The notes under the pieces were generated by a model, which was not told where the DNA came from, did not search any database, and saw only the letters and a program-made list of their open reading frames with translations. A stretch of 64,000 nt of DNA from JAKOUY01 sp037045185 (lineage in GTDB: Bacteria; Actinomycetota; Acidimicrobiia; Acidimicrobiales; Ilumatobacteraceae): positions 372,001 through 436,000 of the forward strand of contig JBAOHQ010000014.1 of assembly GCA_037045185.1 (NCBI GenBank). The letters run 5' to 3'. Shown one piece after another: positions 9,530-19,626 of the stretch; the first letter of the stretch is position 1, and the number at the start of each line of letters is the position of its first letter. The position numbers were made by a program, and so were the translations under genes.

Positions 9530-9826
9530 GTGGGCGGTGGAAGATCAGCATTCGTGGTGGCGGTGTTCGGGCTGGCGATGCTTGCCCTGGGCCGTCTCTC
9601 GCCGGGAGATGAGGATATGGTCGGGGTCCTGCTGCCGCCGTGGCAGATGGATGCGCTGGCGCGTGTCGCGGCAATGGGCCTGCCCATCGTAGATATGCGG
9701 GCGGGCGGGCTTCTGGCCGTGGTGGCGGGCGATGCGGCGGCACGGTCCCGCCTGTCGGATGCCGGATTCTCTGGTGGCTACCCGTGCCGCAGGGCTTTGC
9801 GCGCTCGAAGGGGAGAACAGGACATG
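9530..9826 (+). CDS. hypothetical protein with N-terminal membrane helix
   Basis: From a GTG preceded by AAGGGG, the translation has a helix (FVVAVFGLAMLALGRL) and a soluble part (PPWQMDALARVAAMGLPIVD, LLAVVAGDAAARSRLSDAGF). I do not recognise a function. As read, the frame runs into the chemoreceptor. If one base is missing near 9783, the protein would end YPLPQGFAR... and stop at TGA 9825, overlapping the next ATG. Translational coupling with the chemoreceptor is therefore likely. Confidence 0.55.
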
Positions 9827-11365
9827 ATCACAAGCATTTCGGACCTGCGCGCACGGGTCTCGCTTTGGGCGGTGGTCCTTCTGGTCGTCCTTGCGGTGGT
9901 TCTCTGGACGGTCGGCTGGATGCGCGGCCTTGGCGGTGGAGCCGAGGCAGGGACCATCCTCCTCGCGGCGGCCTTGTGCGAATGGGAACGCCGCCGGTCG
10001 CCCGGCGGGCTTTCGGTGCGGCTGACGGCATCGGCCGGGTTGGCGGTGGCGGTGGCGATGCTGGTCTGGCTCTTGCGCGACCATCCCTGGCAGATCGACG
10101 GGCACATGGTCTTTTTCGCGGCCTTCGCGCTGACGGCGCTGTTCTGCGACTGGCGTCCGATCCTGATGTTCGCGGGCGTGGTGGCGGTGCACCACCTTGG
10201 CCTGAACTATGCGCTGACCGCCGCGGTGTTTCCCGGCGAGGCGGATCTTGAGCGGGTCATCCTGCACGCCGCCGTGCTGGTATTGCAGGCGGTGCCGATG
10301 ATCTGGCTGTCTGCAGGTGCTGTCGCGGCTTTTCGCAGACACGGCGCAGGCCCTGACCGAAGTAACCGCCGCGCACCGCGAGGCCGAGGAGGTGGCCGAG
10401 GAGCAGGGACGCGAACGGGCCGAGATCGCCGAAATGTCGGCGGCGCTGACCGGCGCGCTCGAGCGGCTGATCGGCGGCGACCTGTCGGTGCGGCTCGACA
10501 TGCAGGGGGCCGACCGCCATGCCGGGCTGAAGGCGCAGTTCAACGCCTTCGCCGGGTCGCTGGGCGCGATGATCCAGGACATCACCACGCAGGGCGACCG
10601 GCTCCTGCGCTCGTCCGAGGCGCTGGCCCAGTCGGCGTGCGCGGGTGCGGACCGGGCGCAGGACCAGGCGGCGACGCTGGACCGGTCGTCCCGGGCGCTG
10701 GTGCGGATGACGGCCGGGGTGGAGGCAGACGACGAAGCGGCGCGCATGAGGCGGACGCGCGGGTGTCGGAAAACCGCCAGATGGCCGAGGAGGGCGGCGC
10801 CGTCCTGTCGCGCGCGGTCGAGGCGATGGCGCGGATCGAGGACAGTTCGACCCAGATCAGCCGGATTTCCGAGGTGATGGAGGACATCGCCTTCCAGACC
10901 AACCTGCTGGCCTTGAACGCGGGGGTCGAGGCCGCGCGGGCGGGCGAGGCGGGCAAGGGCTTCGCGGTGGTGGCGACCGAGGTGCGGGCGCTGGCCCAAA
11001 GGGCAAGCGGATCGGCCAAGGAGATCAAGGCCCTGGTCCAGGCCAGCCGCGACAACGTATCCGAGGGCAGCGCGCTGGTGCAAAGCACCAACAACGCGCT
11101 GGTCCAGCTGATCGACGGCACCTCGCTGAACTCGGACCTCGTGGCCGAGATCGCGGGACGGATGAAAGAGCAATCCGACGGATTGGCCGATCTCACCGCG
11201 GGCCTGCACGACCTGGAGGACGCCACGCAGGCGACGACGGTCATGGCGACGCAGTCGTCCGAGTTGAGCGCGACCCTTCGCCATGACGCCGAGGCGCTGA
11301 TGGATGCCGCGCGCCGGTTCCATCCGGGCAGTTCGCTGGCCGGCTTCGCGCTGGCGGCGGAATAG
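9824..11365 (+). CDS. methyl-accepting chemotaxis protein
   Basis: The ATG is preceded by GGGGAGAACAGG. The N-terminal ~190 residues hold about six hydrophobic segments (SLWAVVLLVVLAVVLWTVGW, MVFFAAFALTALFCDW, VILHAAVLVLQAVPMIWLSA) rather than the usual two helices flanking a periplasmic sensor. A HAMP-like linker follows (RLIGGDLSVRLD), then the signalling domain with the hairpin tip DIAFQTNLLALNAGVEAARA (normally NAAVEAARA) and GFAVVATEVRALAQR. It relays signals to CheA/CheW. Frame breaks occur at about 10316 (one base missing) and 10735-10770. The membrane-embedded input suggests sensing of membrane or energy state. Confidence 0.85.
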   Translation: MITSISDLRARVSLWAVVLLVVLAVVLWTVGWMRGLGGGAEAGTILLAAALCEWERRRSPGGLSVRLTASAGLAVAVAMLVWLLRDHPWQIDGHMVFFAAFALTALFCDWRPILMFAGVVAVHHLGLNYALTAAVFPGEADLERVILHAAVLVLQAVPMIWLSAGAVAAFRRHGAGPDRSNRRAPRGRGGGRGAGTRTGRDRRNVGGADRRARAADRRRPVGAARHAGGRPPCRAEGAVQRLRRVAGRDDPGHHHAGRPAPALVRGAGPVGVRGCGPGAGPGGDAGPVVPGAGADDGRGGGRRRSGAHEADARVSENRQMAEEGGAVLSRAVEAMARIEDSSTQISRISEVMEDIAFQTNLLALNAGVEAARAGEAGKGFAVVATEVRALAQRASGSAKEIKALVQASRDNVSEGSALVQSTNNALVQLIDGTSLNSDLVAEIAGRMKEQSDGLADLTAGLHDLEDATQATTVMATQSSELSATLRHDAEALMDAARRFHPGSSLAGFALAAE

Positions 11366-11409
11366 GGCGCGCCCCGCGGGTCGCCCCAAGGACCGCCTCG
11401 GGGGCCGGG

Positions 11410-12072
11410 TCAGGCCGGTTCGGCCATCCGGGCGGCCCACATCGCCTTGAACGCCGGGCGGGACCTGGCAACGGTCGAGCCAGTCCTTCACAGCCGGGAA
11501 CTCGGCCAGCAGCTTGGGGTGGCCCTGCGCGTAGCGCAGGCATTCGGCGGTGTTGATGTCGGCCACGGTGAAGCGGTCGCCGACCAGCCAGCCGTGGGCG
11601 GAGAGGTGGCCCTGCAGCCGTTTCAGCGGGCGGCGCAGCTTTTCGGCCGAGACCGCCAGCGCCGCCTGCACCTCGGGCAGTTCGGTGCCGCCCGCTTCCA
11701 GCGTCATCAGTGATTTCCAGCGCCGGGGTTTCGATACCGGTGGCGGCGAACAGCGACCATTGCTCCATCAGCGCCTGTTCGGCGGTGTCCTGCGGGCCAA
11801 GGATGCCGCCGAAGCGCCGGGCGATATGCGGCGGTGATCGCCAGCGATTCGGTCAAGAGCAGGTCGCCGTCGGTCAGCGCGGGGATCTGGCCCATCGGGT
11901 TCACCGCCAGGAATTCCTCGGAAGCCGTGTTCAGCGCCGCGGCCCGGGCACGGTCGTCGGGCAGGCGATAGGCCTGGATGACCGGCACATGGGTGAAGGG
12001 CGCGCCGCATTCCGCCAGAAGCCACAAGGGGCGCGAGGCCCGCGACCGGTAGACGCCATAGAGGGTAAGCAT
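11410..12072 (-). CDS. glutathione S-transferase family protein
   Basis: MLTLYGVYRSRASRPLWLLA is the thioredoxin-like N-terminal domain, with the Ser/Arg-containing glutathione-site loop. NPMGQIPAL contains the cis-Pro, and the C-terminal helical domain has VGDRFTVADINTAECL, the conserved N-capping/VGD-TxAD motif. It ends MWAARMAEPA if one extra base near 11465 is removed. Length (220 aa) is normal. Breaks lie near 11465, 11705 and 11825. The substrate cannot be told. Confidence 0.85.
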
Positions 12073-12194
12073 CGGGTTCCTCCGTCCTGTTCCGCCATTG
12101 GCGAATGGTGTCGCGCAGCCGGGCCGGAAGGTCCATGGCAAAATGCGGGTTTCCCCCCTTGCCGCCCCCCCGGGGAGCTGCGGTAATATGGTCC

Positions 12195-13954
12195 ATGACC
12201 AGCGACCCGCGCCCGCCGCAGACCGCCCCGACTGCCGATCGGGACCAGAAGGCCGAGATCGTCGACCGGCTTTATGACGTGGCGCTGGACCCGATCAAGC
12301 TGGAGCATCTGCTGGAGGTCTGGGAAGGCCGTGCCGCCCCCCTGCGGCAGGAGCGGACGATCCCGCTGGAGGACCCGGAGATCGAGGCGCATATGCAGCG
12401 CGCCACGGTGTTCCTAGACCGCTACGACCTGATGTCGGACACCGCCTACCGGTCGGTGCTGGAGGATATTCCGCGCTCGGCCGCCTTCCTGTCGGATGGC
12501 GGCCGCGCTGATCGCCGATTGCAACCGGCCCGCGGTGGTGGCTTTCGGCATGCAGGGCGGGCGGACCCTTCGCCGCGCTGCCCTTCGAGGCCGAGGACCG
12601 CGCCCTTCTGGCGGGCGTCATCCGCAAGGTGGCGGGGGGGCGGGCCGAGAAGGTGGTGACGCTGCGCATCCGCTCGACCGTCACCGGCAGCCCGGTGATC
12701 GTGCGTGTCGAGCCGGGTGGAGACGGATGCGGGCAAGCCGTCGCTGGCGCTGGTGCTGTCGACGGAACTGGTCTGGCCCGAGGGCTTCGAGACCACGGTG
12801 CAGGAAGCCTTCGGCCTGACCCCCGCCGAGGTGGAGATCGTGCGCGGCATCACCCTGGGCCTGCCCGTCCGGGATATCGCCGAGGCGCGGGGCCGGTCGG
12901 CCGAGACGGTGCGGACGCAGTTGCGCTCGATCCTGCAGAAGACCGAGACCCACAGCCAGAGCGAGCTGGTGCGGGTGGTGATCGGGCTGATGGATGTGGC
13001 GCTGATCCCCGCCGGAGGAACGGGCCGCTCGGTCCCGCTTGGCGGCGCGCTGGAGCCGCGCGAGGTGCGCGAGCTGTGGCTGGCCGACGGGCGGCGGCTG
13101 ACCTGGATCGAGTTCGGCAATCCCGAAGGGGCAGCCGGTCCTGCTACATGCATCTGGATTACGGGCTGATCCGCTGGCCCGCCCAGGCCGAGCGGCATGC
13201 GGGGCTGCGCAAGCTGCGGGTGATCGTGCCGATCCGGGCGGGCTATGGGACGACCGACCTGCATGTGCGGGCGGCGGATCATCTGGGCGCGGTGACGCAG
13301 GATTACATCGCCGTGCTGGACCATCTGGAGGTGCGGGACGCCATCGCGCTGCCGCTGGGCGCTGACCTGCGCTTTGCGTTGAACCTGGCGAACCGGCGGC
13401 CCGATCTGGTGGCGGGGATCGTCGGCGCCGCCTGCCAGCTGCCGCTGCGGACGGCGGCGCAATACGAGCGGATGGACAAGTGGCAGCGCTTCATCCTGGC
13501 CAATGCCCGCTATGCGCCGAAGGTGTTGCCCTTCCTGGTGCAGGCGGGGTTTTCCTTGGCGCGGCGGCTGGGCAAGGACGTGTTCTTCGCGCAGGTCAAC
13601 GGCGGCAGCCCGGCGGATATGGAGGCCTTCGGGCGGCCCGAGGTGCGCGAGGCGATCCTGACCGGCTCGGACACCTGCCTGACCCGGCAGTGGAGCGCGC
13701 ACGAGGCCTTTACCCGCGAATGCATCGGTTCGGAAAAGGACTGGTCGGCGGTGGTGCGGGACTGCAAGGCGCCGGTCTTGCTGCTGCAGGGCGACCAGGA
13801 CCCGCAGACACCGGTGCAGTCGATCCGCGAGCTGATGGAGGATTTCCCGCATCTGGAGGTGCGTTTCGTGCCGCAGACCGGGCAGATGCTGTTCTTCAAG
13901 GAATGGCCGCTGGTGCTGGAGGAAGTGGAGGCGATGGCGGCGCGGGTGGAGTGA
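12195..13954 (+). CDS. LuxR-type HTH regulator fused to an alpha/beta hydrolase domain
   Basis: The N-terminal ~200 residues are an acidic unassigned sensor-like region (VDRLYDVALDPIKLEHLLEV). A LuxR/NarL HTH follows (LTPAEVEIVRGITLGLPVRD and SAETVRTQLRSILQKT). After a linker comes an alpha/beta hydrolase-like domain: WIEFGNPEGA, LRKLRVIVPIRAGYG, DYIAVLDHLEV, and APVLLLQGDQDPQTPVQ before the C-terminal Gln-rich end. At the expected nucleophile elbow I read ALPLGADLRF, which lacks GxSxG, so the domain may bind rather than hydrolyse a ligand. Breaks occur at about 12497, 12567, 12716 and 13135. Confidence 0.75.
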
Positions 13955-13987
13955 GGGGGCTTCCCCGGTTTCGCGTGGTCTCACTGG

Positions 13988-14033
13988 CGAAGGCCATCGC
14001 CTTCGTCATGCAACTCCGGTTCCGCCGAACCGG
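13988..14033 (+). terminator. tandem hairpins after the LuxR-hydrolase gene
   Basis: Two perfect 7-bp hairpins: CGAAGGC/GCCTTCG (13988-14005) and CCGGTTC/GAACCGG (14016-14033), each with a 4-base loop. No T-run follows, so if they terminate transcription it is not by a canonical intrinsic signal. Confidence 0.35.
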
Positions 14034-14042
14034 ACGGGTGCT

Positions 14043-14213
14043 TTAAGCACCCGGCCAGCGCCCGACCCGGGTCTTGGGCTGACAGGTCTGCAGGGTGAAC
14101 CCGTCCACGCGGACGTGGGCGAGGCAGTGCCTCGCCTTTTCCCGCCCGGCCCGGATGTTGGATGGGGCCGCCTGGTCCGGCAGGGATTCCTTACCCAGCG
14201 TCACTTTCTTCAT
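14043..14213 (-). CDS. possible 56-residue hypothetical protein
   Basis: An ATG at 14211-14213 opens MKKVTLGKESLPDQAAPSNI and ends RVGRWPGA. There is no recognised family and only weak support: plausible start context and basic composition. It may be non-coding. Confidence 0.25.
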   Translation of the reverse strand: MKKVTLGKESLPDQAAPSNIRAGREKARHCLAHVRVDGFTLQTCQPKTRVGRWPGA

Positions 14214-14387
14214 GCCTTTACCGCAAACAGGGTATGCGCGGGATGTGCCTTGCGGGCTAGGAAGGTGACAGTCGTGGTGGCATTTGCGACGCAGCCTTTT
14301 GAACGGATCCTTTTCTCCTTGGCGGGGCGGCAATCGGGGAACGGTTGCCGCCCCGCGCCTCATTTTTCCGCCAATTCCGATGAAATC

Positions 14388-14401
14388 TTGACGCGGATCA
14401 A
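14388..14401. promoter_or_regulatory. FNR/FnrL-type box upstream of ppk2
   Basis: TTGACGCGGATCAA matches the TTGA-N6-TCAA consensus with only one base (C for T) off TTGAT-N4-ATCAA. Its centre is about 68 bases before the ppk2 ATG. This suggests oxygen-dependent control by an Fnr/FnrL-family regulator. Confidence 0.6.
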
Positions 14402-14462
14402 GGCAATTCAACTGCGATGGATATAGGATTTCCCCTGTTCAGTTCGTCAGGGGAGAGACCGT

Positions 14463-15492
14463 ATGGAAGACCAGTCGCCGCAGGGCGTTGCCCTGCCCGA
14501 AACCGCCGCGCCCGCCGCCGCCGTGCCAGCACCTGCACCTGCCCGCACCCGCCGGGCACCGGCGGCCCCTGCCGATCCCGACAGCGGCGCCGGAGAGGGG
14601 CTGACCGGGCCGCAGCAATTCCCCGCCATCGACAGCAACGCAATTCGGGAGGTCTTCGAAATCCGGTCGCTACCCCTATGCCCGCCCGATGGGCCGCGCG
14701 CGCCTACGAGGCCGAGAAGGCCCGGCTTCAGGCCGAACTGCTGAAGGTGCAGATCTGGGCGCAGGAGACCGGGCAGAAGATTCGTCGTCCTGTTCGAGGG
14801 CCGCGACGCCGCCGGCAAGGGCGGCACGATCAAGCGCTTCATGGAGCACCTGAACCCGCGCTGCGCCCGCGTCGTGCGCGCTGACCAAGCCGTCGGACGA
14901 GGAAACGGGCGCAGTGGTTCTTCCAGCGCTACATCGCAGCATCTGCCGACGGCGGGCGAGATCGTCTTCTTCGACCGCAGTCCTGGTACAACCGCGCCGG
15001 GGTCGAGCGGGTGATGGGCTTCTGCACCCCGGCGGAATATCTGGAATTCATGCGTCAGGCGCCCGAGTTCGAGCGGATGCTGGTCCGCTCGGGCATCCGG
15101 CTTTACAAATACTGGTTCTCGGTCACCCGCGACGAACAGCGCGCGCCGGTTCAAGGCGCGCGAGACCGATCCGCTGAAGCAGTGGAAGCTGTCGCCGATC
15201 GACAAGGCCAGTCCTTGGACAAGTGGGACGACTATACCGAGGCGAAGGAGGCGATGTTCTTCTACACCGACACCGCCGATGCGCCCTGGACCATCGTCAA
15301 GTCGAACGACAAGAAGCGGGCGCGGCTGAACTGCATGCGGCATTTCCTGTCGTCGCTGGACTATCCCGAACAAGGACCATGCGGTGGTCGCGTGCGCCCG
15401 ATCCGCTGATCGTCGGGCGGGCAAGCCATGTGCTGGGCGGCAACGGCCATATCCTGGACGCCGCGCGGCACCCTTCGGTGAAGATCGGTTGA
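14463..15492 (+). CDS. ppk2: polyphosphate kinase 2 (PPK2)
   Basis: An Ala/Pro-rich N-terminal extension (about 65 residues) precedes the PPK2 core: KVQIWAQETGQKI, Walker A-like FEGRDAAGKGGTIKRF, PSDEE, the GEIVFFDRSWYNRAGVERVM Walker B/lid segment, then FWFSVTRDEQ-type, KWDDYTEAKEAMF, DAPWTIVKSNDKKRARLN and a C-terminal polyP-binding region. PPK2 transfers phosphate between polyphosphate and nucleoside diphosphates. Length suggests a one-domain class I enzyme. One-base breaks near 14668, 14777, 14879, 14980, 15150, 15205 and 15370. An FNR box lies upstream and tRNA-Leu follows. Confidence 0.9.
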
Positions 15493-15573
15493 GGGCGCGT
15501 GGCAGGCCAAACTGCCCCTTCCAATCCGCCGCGACTGCGGCTAGACAGCGGCCATTCGGAAGACCGGTGCCGT

Positions 15574-15661
15574 GCGGATGTGGCGGAATTGGTAGACGCG
15601 CAGCGTTGAGGTCGCTGTTCCTTAACCGGAGTGAAAGTTCGAAGTCTTTTCATCCGCACCA
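15574..15661 (+). tRNA. tRNA-Leu(GAG)
   Basis: Acceptor GCGGATG pairs with CATCCGC and ends ACCA. The anticodon arm CAGCG-TTGAGGT-CGCTG gives GAG (15608-15610). The long variable arm (TGTTCCTTAACCGGA) is typical of Leu. The T-loop reads TTCGAAGT, one base longer than normal, probably an insertion error like those in neighbouring genes. Confidence 0.9.
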
Positions 15662-15771
15662 CCGTTCCGGAAAATGCCAGAGGCCAGCCCGCAGGGGCTG
15701 GCCTTTGTCTTTCCGGGGTCTTCGGCGCAGCCGCAGGGCAGAGGCGAATCGCGGGCCATGCCGCCCAGCCT

Positions 15772-16709
15772 TCACGGCAGGACGTGCAGCCAGAACCATG
15801 TCGTGCCGATCGAGGCCGCGGTGGCGAAAAGCACGGCCGAGGCATTCACCCGCTTCGCCACTCCATACATATGGGCGAAGAGATAGGCATTGACGCCGGG
15901 CGCCATCGCGCCCGTCATCACCGCCGAGCGCATCGCCGCATCGTCCAGCCCGAAAAGCCGCCCCCAGCGCCCATGTCACTGCCGGATGGATCAGCAGCGA
16001 GGCCGCGCAGACCATCAGGATCGTCGCCCGGTCGCCCTCGGGCCGGTAGCGCAGGAGGACGCCGCCAAGGCCGAACAGCGCCGCGGGCAGCGCCGCGCGG
16101 ACCATCATGTCCACCGCATCCCAGACCGGCACCGGCAGCGGATTGCCTGCAAGGTTGACCGCGAAACCGGCAAGGATGCCGATCACCAGCGGCTGCAACA
16201 GCACCGCCCCGGGCGATCTTGCCCGCCAGCGCCGGCAGGGCCAGCCCGTTGCCCCGGCCGCGCGCCCATTCCATCAGCCCGATGCCCAGCGAGTAGAGAA
16301 GCGGCGCATGGATCGAGATGATGGCATAGTTGCCGGCAAGGGCCGCCGTCCCGTAGGCGCGCTCGGTGATCGGCACGCCGAGGAGCAGGGAGTTCGAGAA
16401 GCAGCAGGCGAAGCCGATGGCGATGGCATCGGGCAGCGGGCGGCGGAAAAGCCGGATCGCGCCCACGAACCCGGCGGTGAAGGCCGCGAAGGCGCCGAGG
16501 TAGAAGCTGAAGAGAAGCCCGGGGTCGTAGGCCGCCGACAGGTCCAGAAGTGCTATGGAGCGGAACAAGAGGCACGGCAGCGCGAAGTTCTGGGCGAAAC
16601 GCATCAGCCCGTCCACCGCATCGTCCGCGAAAAGGCCCGCCTTGGCCGCGGTATAGCCGAAGCCGATCAGCAGGAAGACGGGCAGGATGACTTCGATCAG
16701 GGCGGACAT
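15772..16709 (-). CDS. AEC-family transporter (auxin efflux carrier/malonate permease-like)
   Basis: It starts MSALIEVILPVFLLIGFGYT and has about ten hydrophobic helices in two bundles (FALPCLLFRSIALLDLS, IGFACCFSNSLLLGVPITER, LVIGILAGFAVNLAGNPLPV, GLGGVLLRYRPEGD, MAPGVNAYLFAHMYG, ASIGTTWFWLHVLP). The FSN..LLGVP and PGVN motifs are the broken-helix crossover motifs of the bile acid/AEC fold. It is a secondary carrier for small organic acids in the inner membrane; the substrate is unknown. Breaks near 16206 and 15957. About 310 aa, as usual. Confidence 0.85.
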
Positions 16710-16791
16710 CGGGGCGCCTTGGGGCTGGCGGAGGAGCCGGGGGTTTCACACCCCCGGGCCCCCGTGGAGTATTTGGGCCAAGATGAAAGGA

Positions 16792-17603
16792 TCAGGCGAT
16801 GTTGTCGTAGGTTATGACCATGCCGTCGAAGGCCGGGCGGATGTGCGGGGGCAGCTCGGCCAGAAGCGTGTCGTGGTCGAGGTCGATGTGCATGTCGGTG
16901 ATCACGGCGCGCTGGGGTTTCGCCCGCGCGATCCAGTTCAGCGTCAGGGACAGATGGGCGTGGGTCGGGTGCGGTTTCCTTCGCAGCGCGTCGACGATCC
17001 AGCAAGTCGCAGGCCTCGAGCAGGCGGGGCCAGGCTTTCCTCGGGGATCTCCACCGCGTCGGGCAGGTAGGCCAGCGCGGCCGATGCGGAAGCCGAGCGC
17101 GTCGGTCGAGCCGTGGTCGGCGCTGGAAGGGGGTGAAGATGATCGCTCCGCCCGGCGCCTGCGACCGGGAAGGCGCCGTCGATCGGTGTTGCAGGTCGCA
17201 GGATCGGCGGATAGGGGCTGCCGGGCGGCGTGGACGAAGGCATAGCCGAAGCGGCCGAGCAGCGCCTCCTGCGTCGGGCCGTCGGCCCAGACCGGGATGC
17301 GGCGGCGCTGGCGGTGAGGTCAGTTGCCGCAGGTCGTCGATGCCGTGGCATGTGGTCGGCATGGGCGTGGGTGTAGACCACGCCGTCCATGCCCTGCACG
17401 CCCGCGTCCAGCAACTGCGTCGCGCATGTCGGGCGAGGTGTCGATGAGGACGCGGCGTCGTGCCCTCGGCGGCTGATCCGTTCGACCAGCAGCGAGCAGC
17501 GGCGGCGGCGGTTCTTCGGGTTGACGGGGTCGCAATCGCCCCAGTCGCCGCCGAGCCGCGGCACCCCGCCCGACGATCCGCAGCCGAGGATGGTGAAGCG
17601 CAA
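16792..17603 (-). CDS. metallo-beta-lactamase-fold hydrolase (PhnP/RNase Z-like)
   Basis: It begins, from a TTG, MRFTILGCGSSGGVPRLGGD, then DPVNPKNRRRRCSLLVER, LIDTSPDM, and the metal site VVYTHAHADHMHGIDDLRQL. Later ALAYLPDAVEIPEES, CDLWIVDAL and ITDMHIDLDHDTL complete the ligands, ending MVITYDNIA. The short form resembles PhnP-type phosphodiesterases. It is the last gene of the SPOR-dac-tmk-holB-tatD cluster. More than ten one-base breaks, mostly insertions, make every frame short, but the order of motifs is intact. Confidence 0.8.
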
Positions 17604-17608
17604 GGTCG

Positions 17609-18453
17609 GCCATCAGGCGGGCGGCCTTGCTGGAACAGCCGGTCGAAATTGGCGCTGGTGGCAGGCGGCGAATTCCTCTGCGGTCACGCCGAGAGACCTG
17701 CGCGCCGACGCTTGGCGGTGATGGGCGACATAGGCCGGCTCGTTGCGGCTGGCCGCGGTGGGGCGGGGGCGCAAGATAGGGGCTGTCGGTCTCCACAAGG
17801 ATGCGGTCGAGCGGCGCGCGCGGCGAAGATGTCGCGGCAGGTCGGAGCTTTTGGGGAAGGCGGCGATGCCCGACATTGACAGGTAGAAGCCCAGCTCCAG
17901 CGCCGCCTCGGCCAGACGCGGGCCGGAGGAGAAGCAGTGCATGACGCAAGGCGTAGGGCGCCGGCGTCATGCTCTTCGGACAGGATCGCCGTCCATGTCC
18001 TGCATCCGGCGTCGCGGGCGTGGATGATCAGCGGCAGGCCGGTTTGCCTGCGCGGCCTCGATATGGATGCGCAGGCTGTCGGCGCTGGACGGCGGCGCTG
18101 TCGGGCGGTGTAGTGGATAGTCGAGGCCCGGTTTCGCCGATGCCGACCAATCTTCGGATGCGCTGCCAGCGTCGACCAGTTCGCCCGACCGTGACCGGCG
18201 GCTCTTCGGCCGCGCTACATCGGGTGGATGCCGGCGGCGTAGAAGACGCCCGGGCATGGCCCTCGGCGATGGCGACGGACGCGGGGCTGGCGGTCGCGCA
18301 TTCGGGTGCAGATCGTGCACCATCCGGGTGACGCCGGCGGCGCGGGCGCGGGCGATCAGATCTGGCCAGCTCGCCGTCGAAATCGGGGAAATCGAGATGG
18401 CAGTGGCTGTCAACCAGTTCAGGGGGAGCGACAGGCCGGGGCAGCGTCGTCAT
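17609..18453 (-). CDS. tatD: TatD-family metal-dependent deoxyribonuclease
   Basis: MTTLPRPVAPPELVDSHCHL gives the HxH metal motif; DLIARARAAGVTRMV, AAGIHP, KIVGIGETGLDYHY (Glu ligand) and DRILVETDSPYLAP (Asp ligand and catalytic loop) follow, in TIM-barrel order. TatD proteins are 3'-5' exonuclease-like DNases. The ATG overlaps the holB stop (ATGA), indicating coupled translation. Numerous one-base breaks; the 3' end is approximate. Confidence 0.85.
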
Positions 18454-19626
18454 CGGGGTCTCGCATGGGGCAGCGGGACGAGCTGGCCCGCCGTCTCGTC
18501 GATCTTCAACAGGATATCCATGAGACCAGCGCGGCAGGGTCAAGGTTGACCGCCTTGCCGCGCCGCGCCCGGGCCGGCAAGGTCGTGGCCGAGCATCGGC
18601 CCAGGCCAGCGCGGCGGCGGGCGTCGGGGGCAAGGCGGGTCGAGCAGCGCGGCCTCGCCGGGGGCGGCCTCGGGCAGGGTGGCGCCCATGGCAGCCCGGC
18701 GCGGGCAAGGCGCGGGCAGGAAGCGGATCCAGGAGCGTCAGCGATCAGCTCGAAGGGTCGCCTTCGGCGCCCGGCTCGCCGGTGGCGGTCTCGGCCAGCG
18801 CCGGCGCCGCGGCTGCGGTCGAGGCGGGGCAGATCGCGAAAGGAGGCGCAGGATGCGCGCCGTAGAGCTTCCAGCCCGTCCGGCATTGGTCAGCCGGAAC
18901 GCCTCGCCCACCGAACCGCCGGCCAGTTCGGCCAGCGGCTGGCGGTCCTCGGCGCGATCTCGACGCCCGCCTGCACCAGCGCATCCGCGAGGTCCTGCGG
19001 GGGCAGCGGATGCAGGCGCAGTTCCCGGCAGCGCGAGCGGATGGTGGGCAAAAGGCGGGCCGGCTGATGCGCGATCAGGAGGATCGACGGCGCCGGGCGG
19101 CGGTTCCTCCAGCAGCTTCAGCAGCGCATTGGCGGCGGCGGGGTTCATCTCGTCCGCCGCATCGACGATCGCCGACGCGGCGGCCGCCGTCGGCGGCGGA
19201 GAGGTGGAAGAAGGACTTTGCAGCTTGCGCACCTCGTCGACGGTGATCACCTGGCTCCAGGCGCGGTGCCCTTGTCGTTCGGGCCGCGGCGGAGCAGGAA
19301 GCAGCCGCGGCTCGGCCAGCGCGCGGATCGCGGCGGGCGACGGGGTGTTCGTCGGGAATGTCCAGCGTCTCGGGCGGCGGTGCGGCGAACATGCCGCCGT
19401 CGTCGCGGGCGTGGCCAGCAGGAAGCGCGCGATGGTGCCAGGCGAGGGTGGCCTTGCCGATGCCGCTGCGGCCCGGCGATCAGCCAGCCGTGGTGCAGCC
19501 GGCCCGAGCGGACGGCGTCGAGGAAATCGGCCTGCGCCGCGTCATGGCCGAAGACGCGCAGCGCGTCTCGCGCGGGTGCGGGGCGCCGTCGATGCGGTCG
19601 GGTTCGGGCAGGTCGTCGTCGCTCAT
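18450..19626 (-). CDS. holB: DNA polymerase III subunit delta'
   Basis: MSDDDLPEPDRIDGAPHPRE leads to FGHDAAQADFLDAVRSGRLH and HHGWLIAGPQGIGKATLA (P-loop), then SQVITVDEVRKLQ, VAIVDAADEMNPAAANALLK (Walker B region) and LLEEPPPGA, the clamp-loader signature. AELAGGSVGEAFRLT belongs to the C-terminal domain. It is an essential subunit of the clamp loader. ATGA overlap with tmk upstream and with tatD downstream. The frame breaks about every 60-100 bases; as the gene is essential these are almost certainly sequence errors. Confidence 0.85.

Noticed and set aside
9482..11365. a single fusion protein from 9482 through the chemoreceptor
   Set aside because: The junction is better explained by one missing base near 9783, which would end the upstream protein at a TGA overlapping a chemoreceptor ATG that has its own ribosome site.
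9545..11707. 720-codon minus-strand open frame opposite the chemoreceptor
   Set aside because: It is an antisense shadow of GC-rich coding DNA; the plus strand carries clear MCP motifs and this frame has only low-complexity Arg/Ala/Pro sequence.
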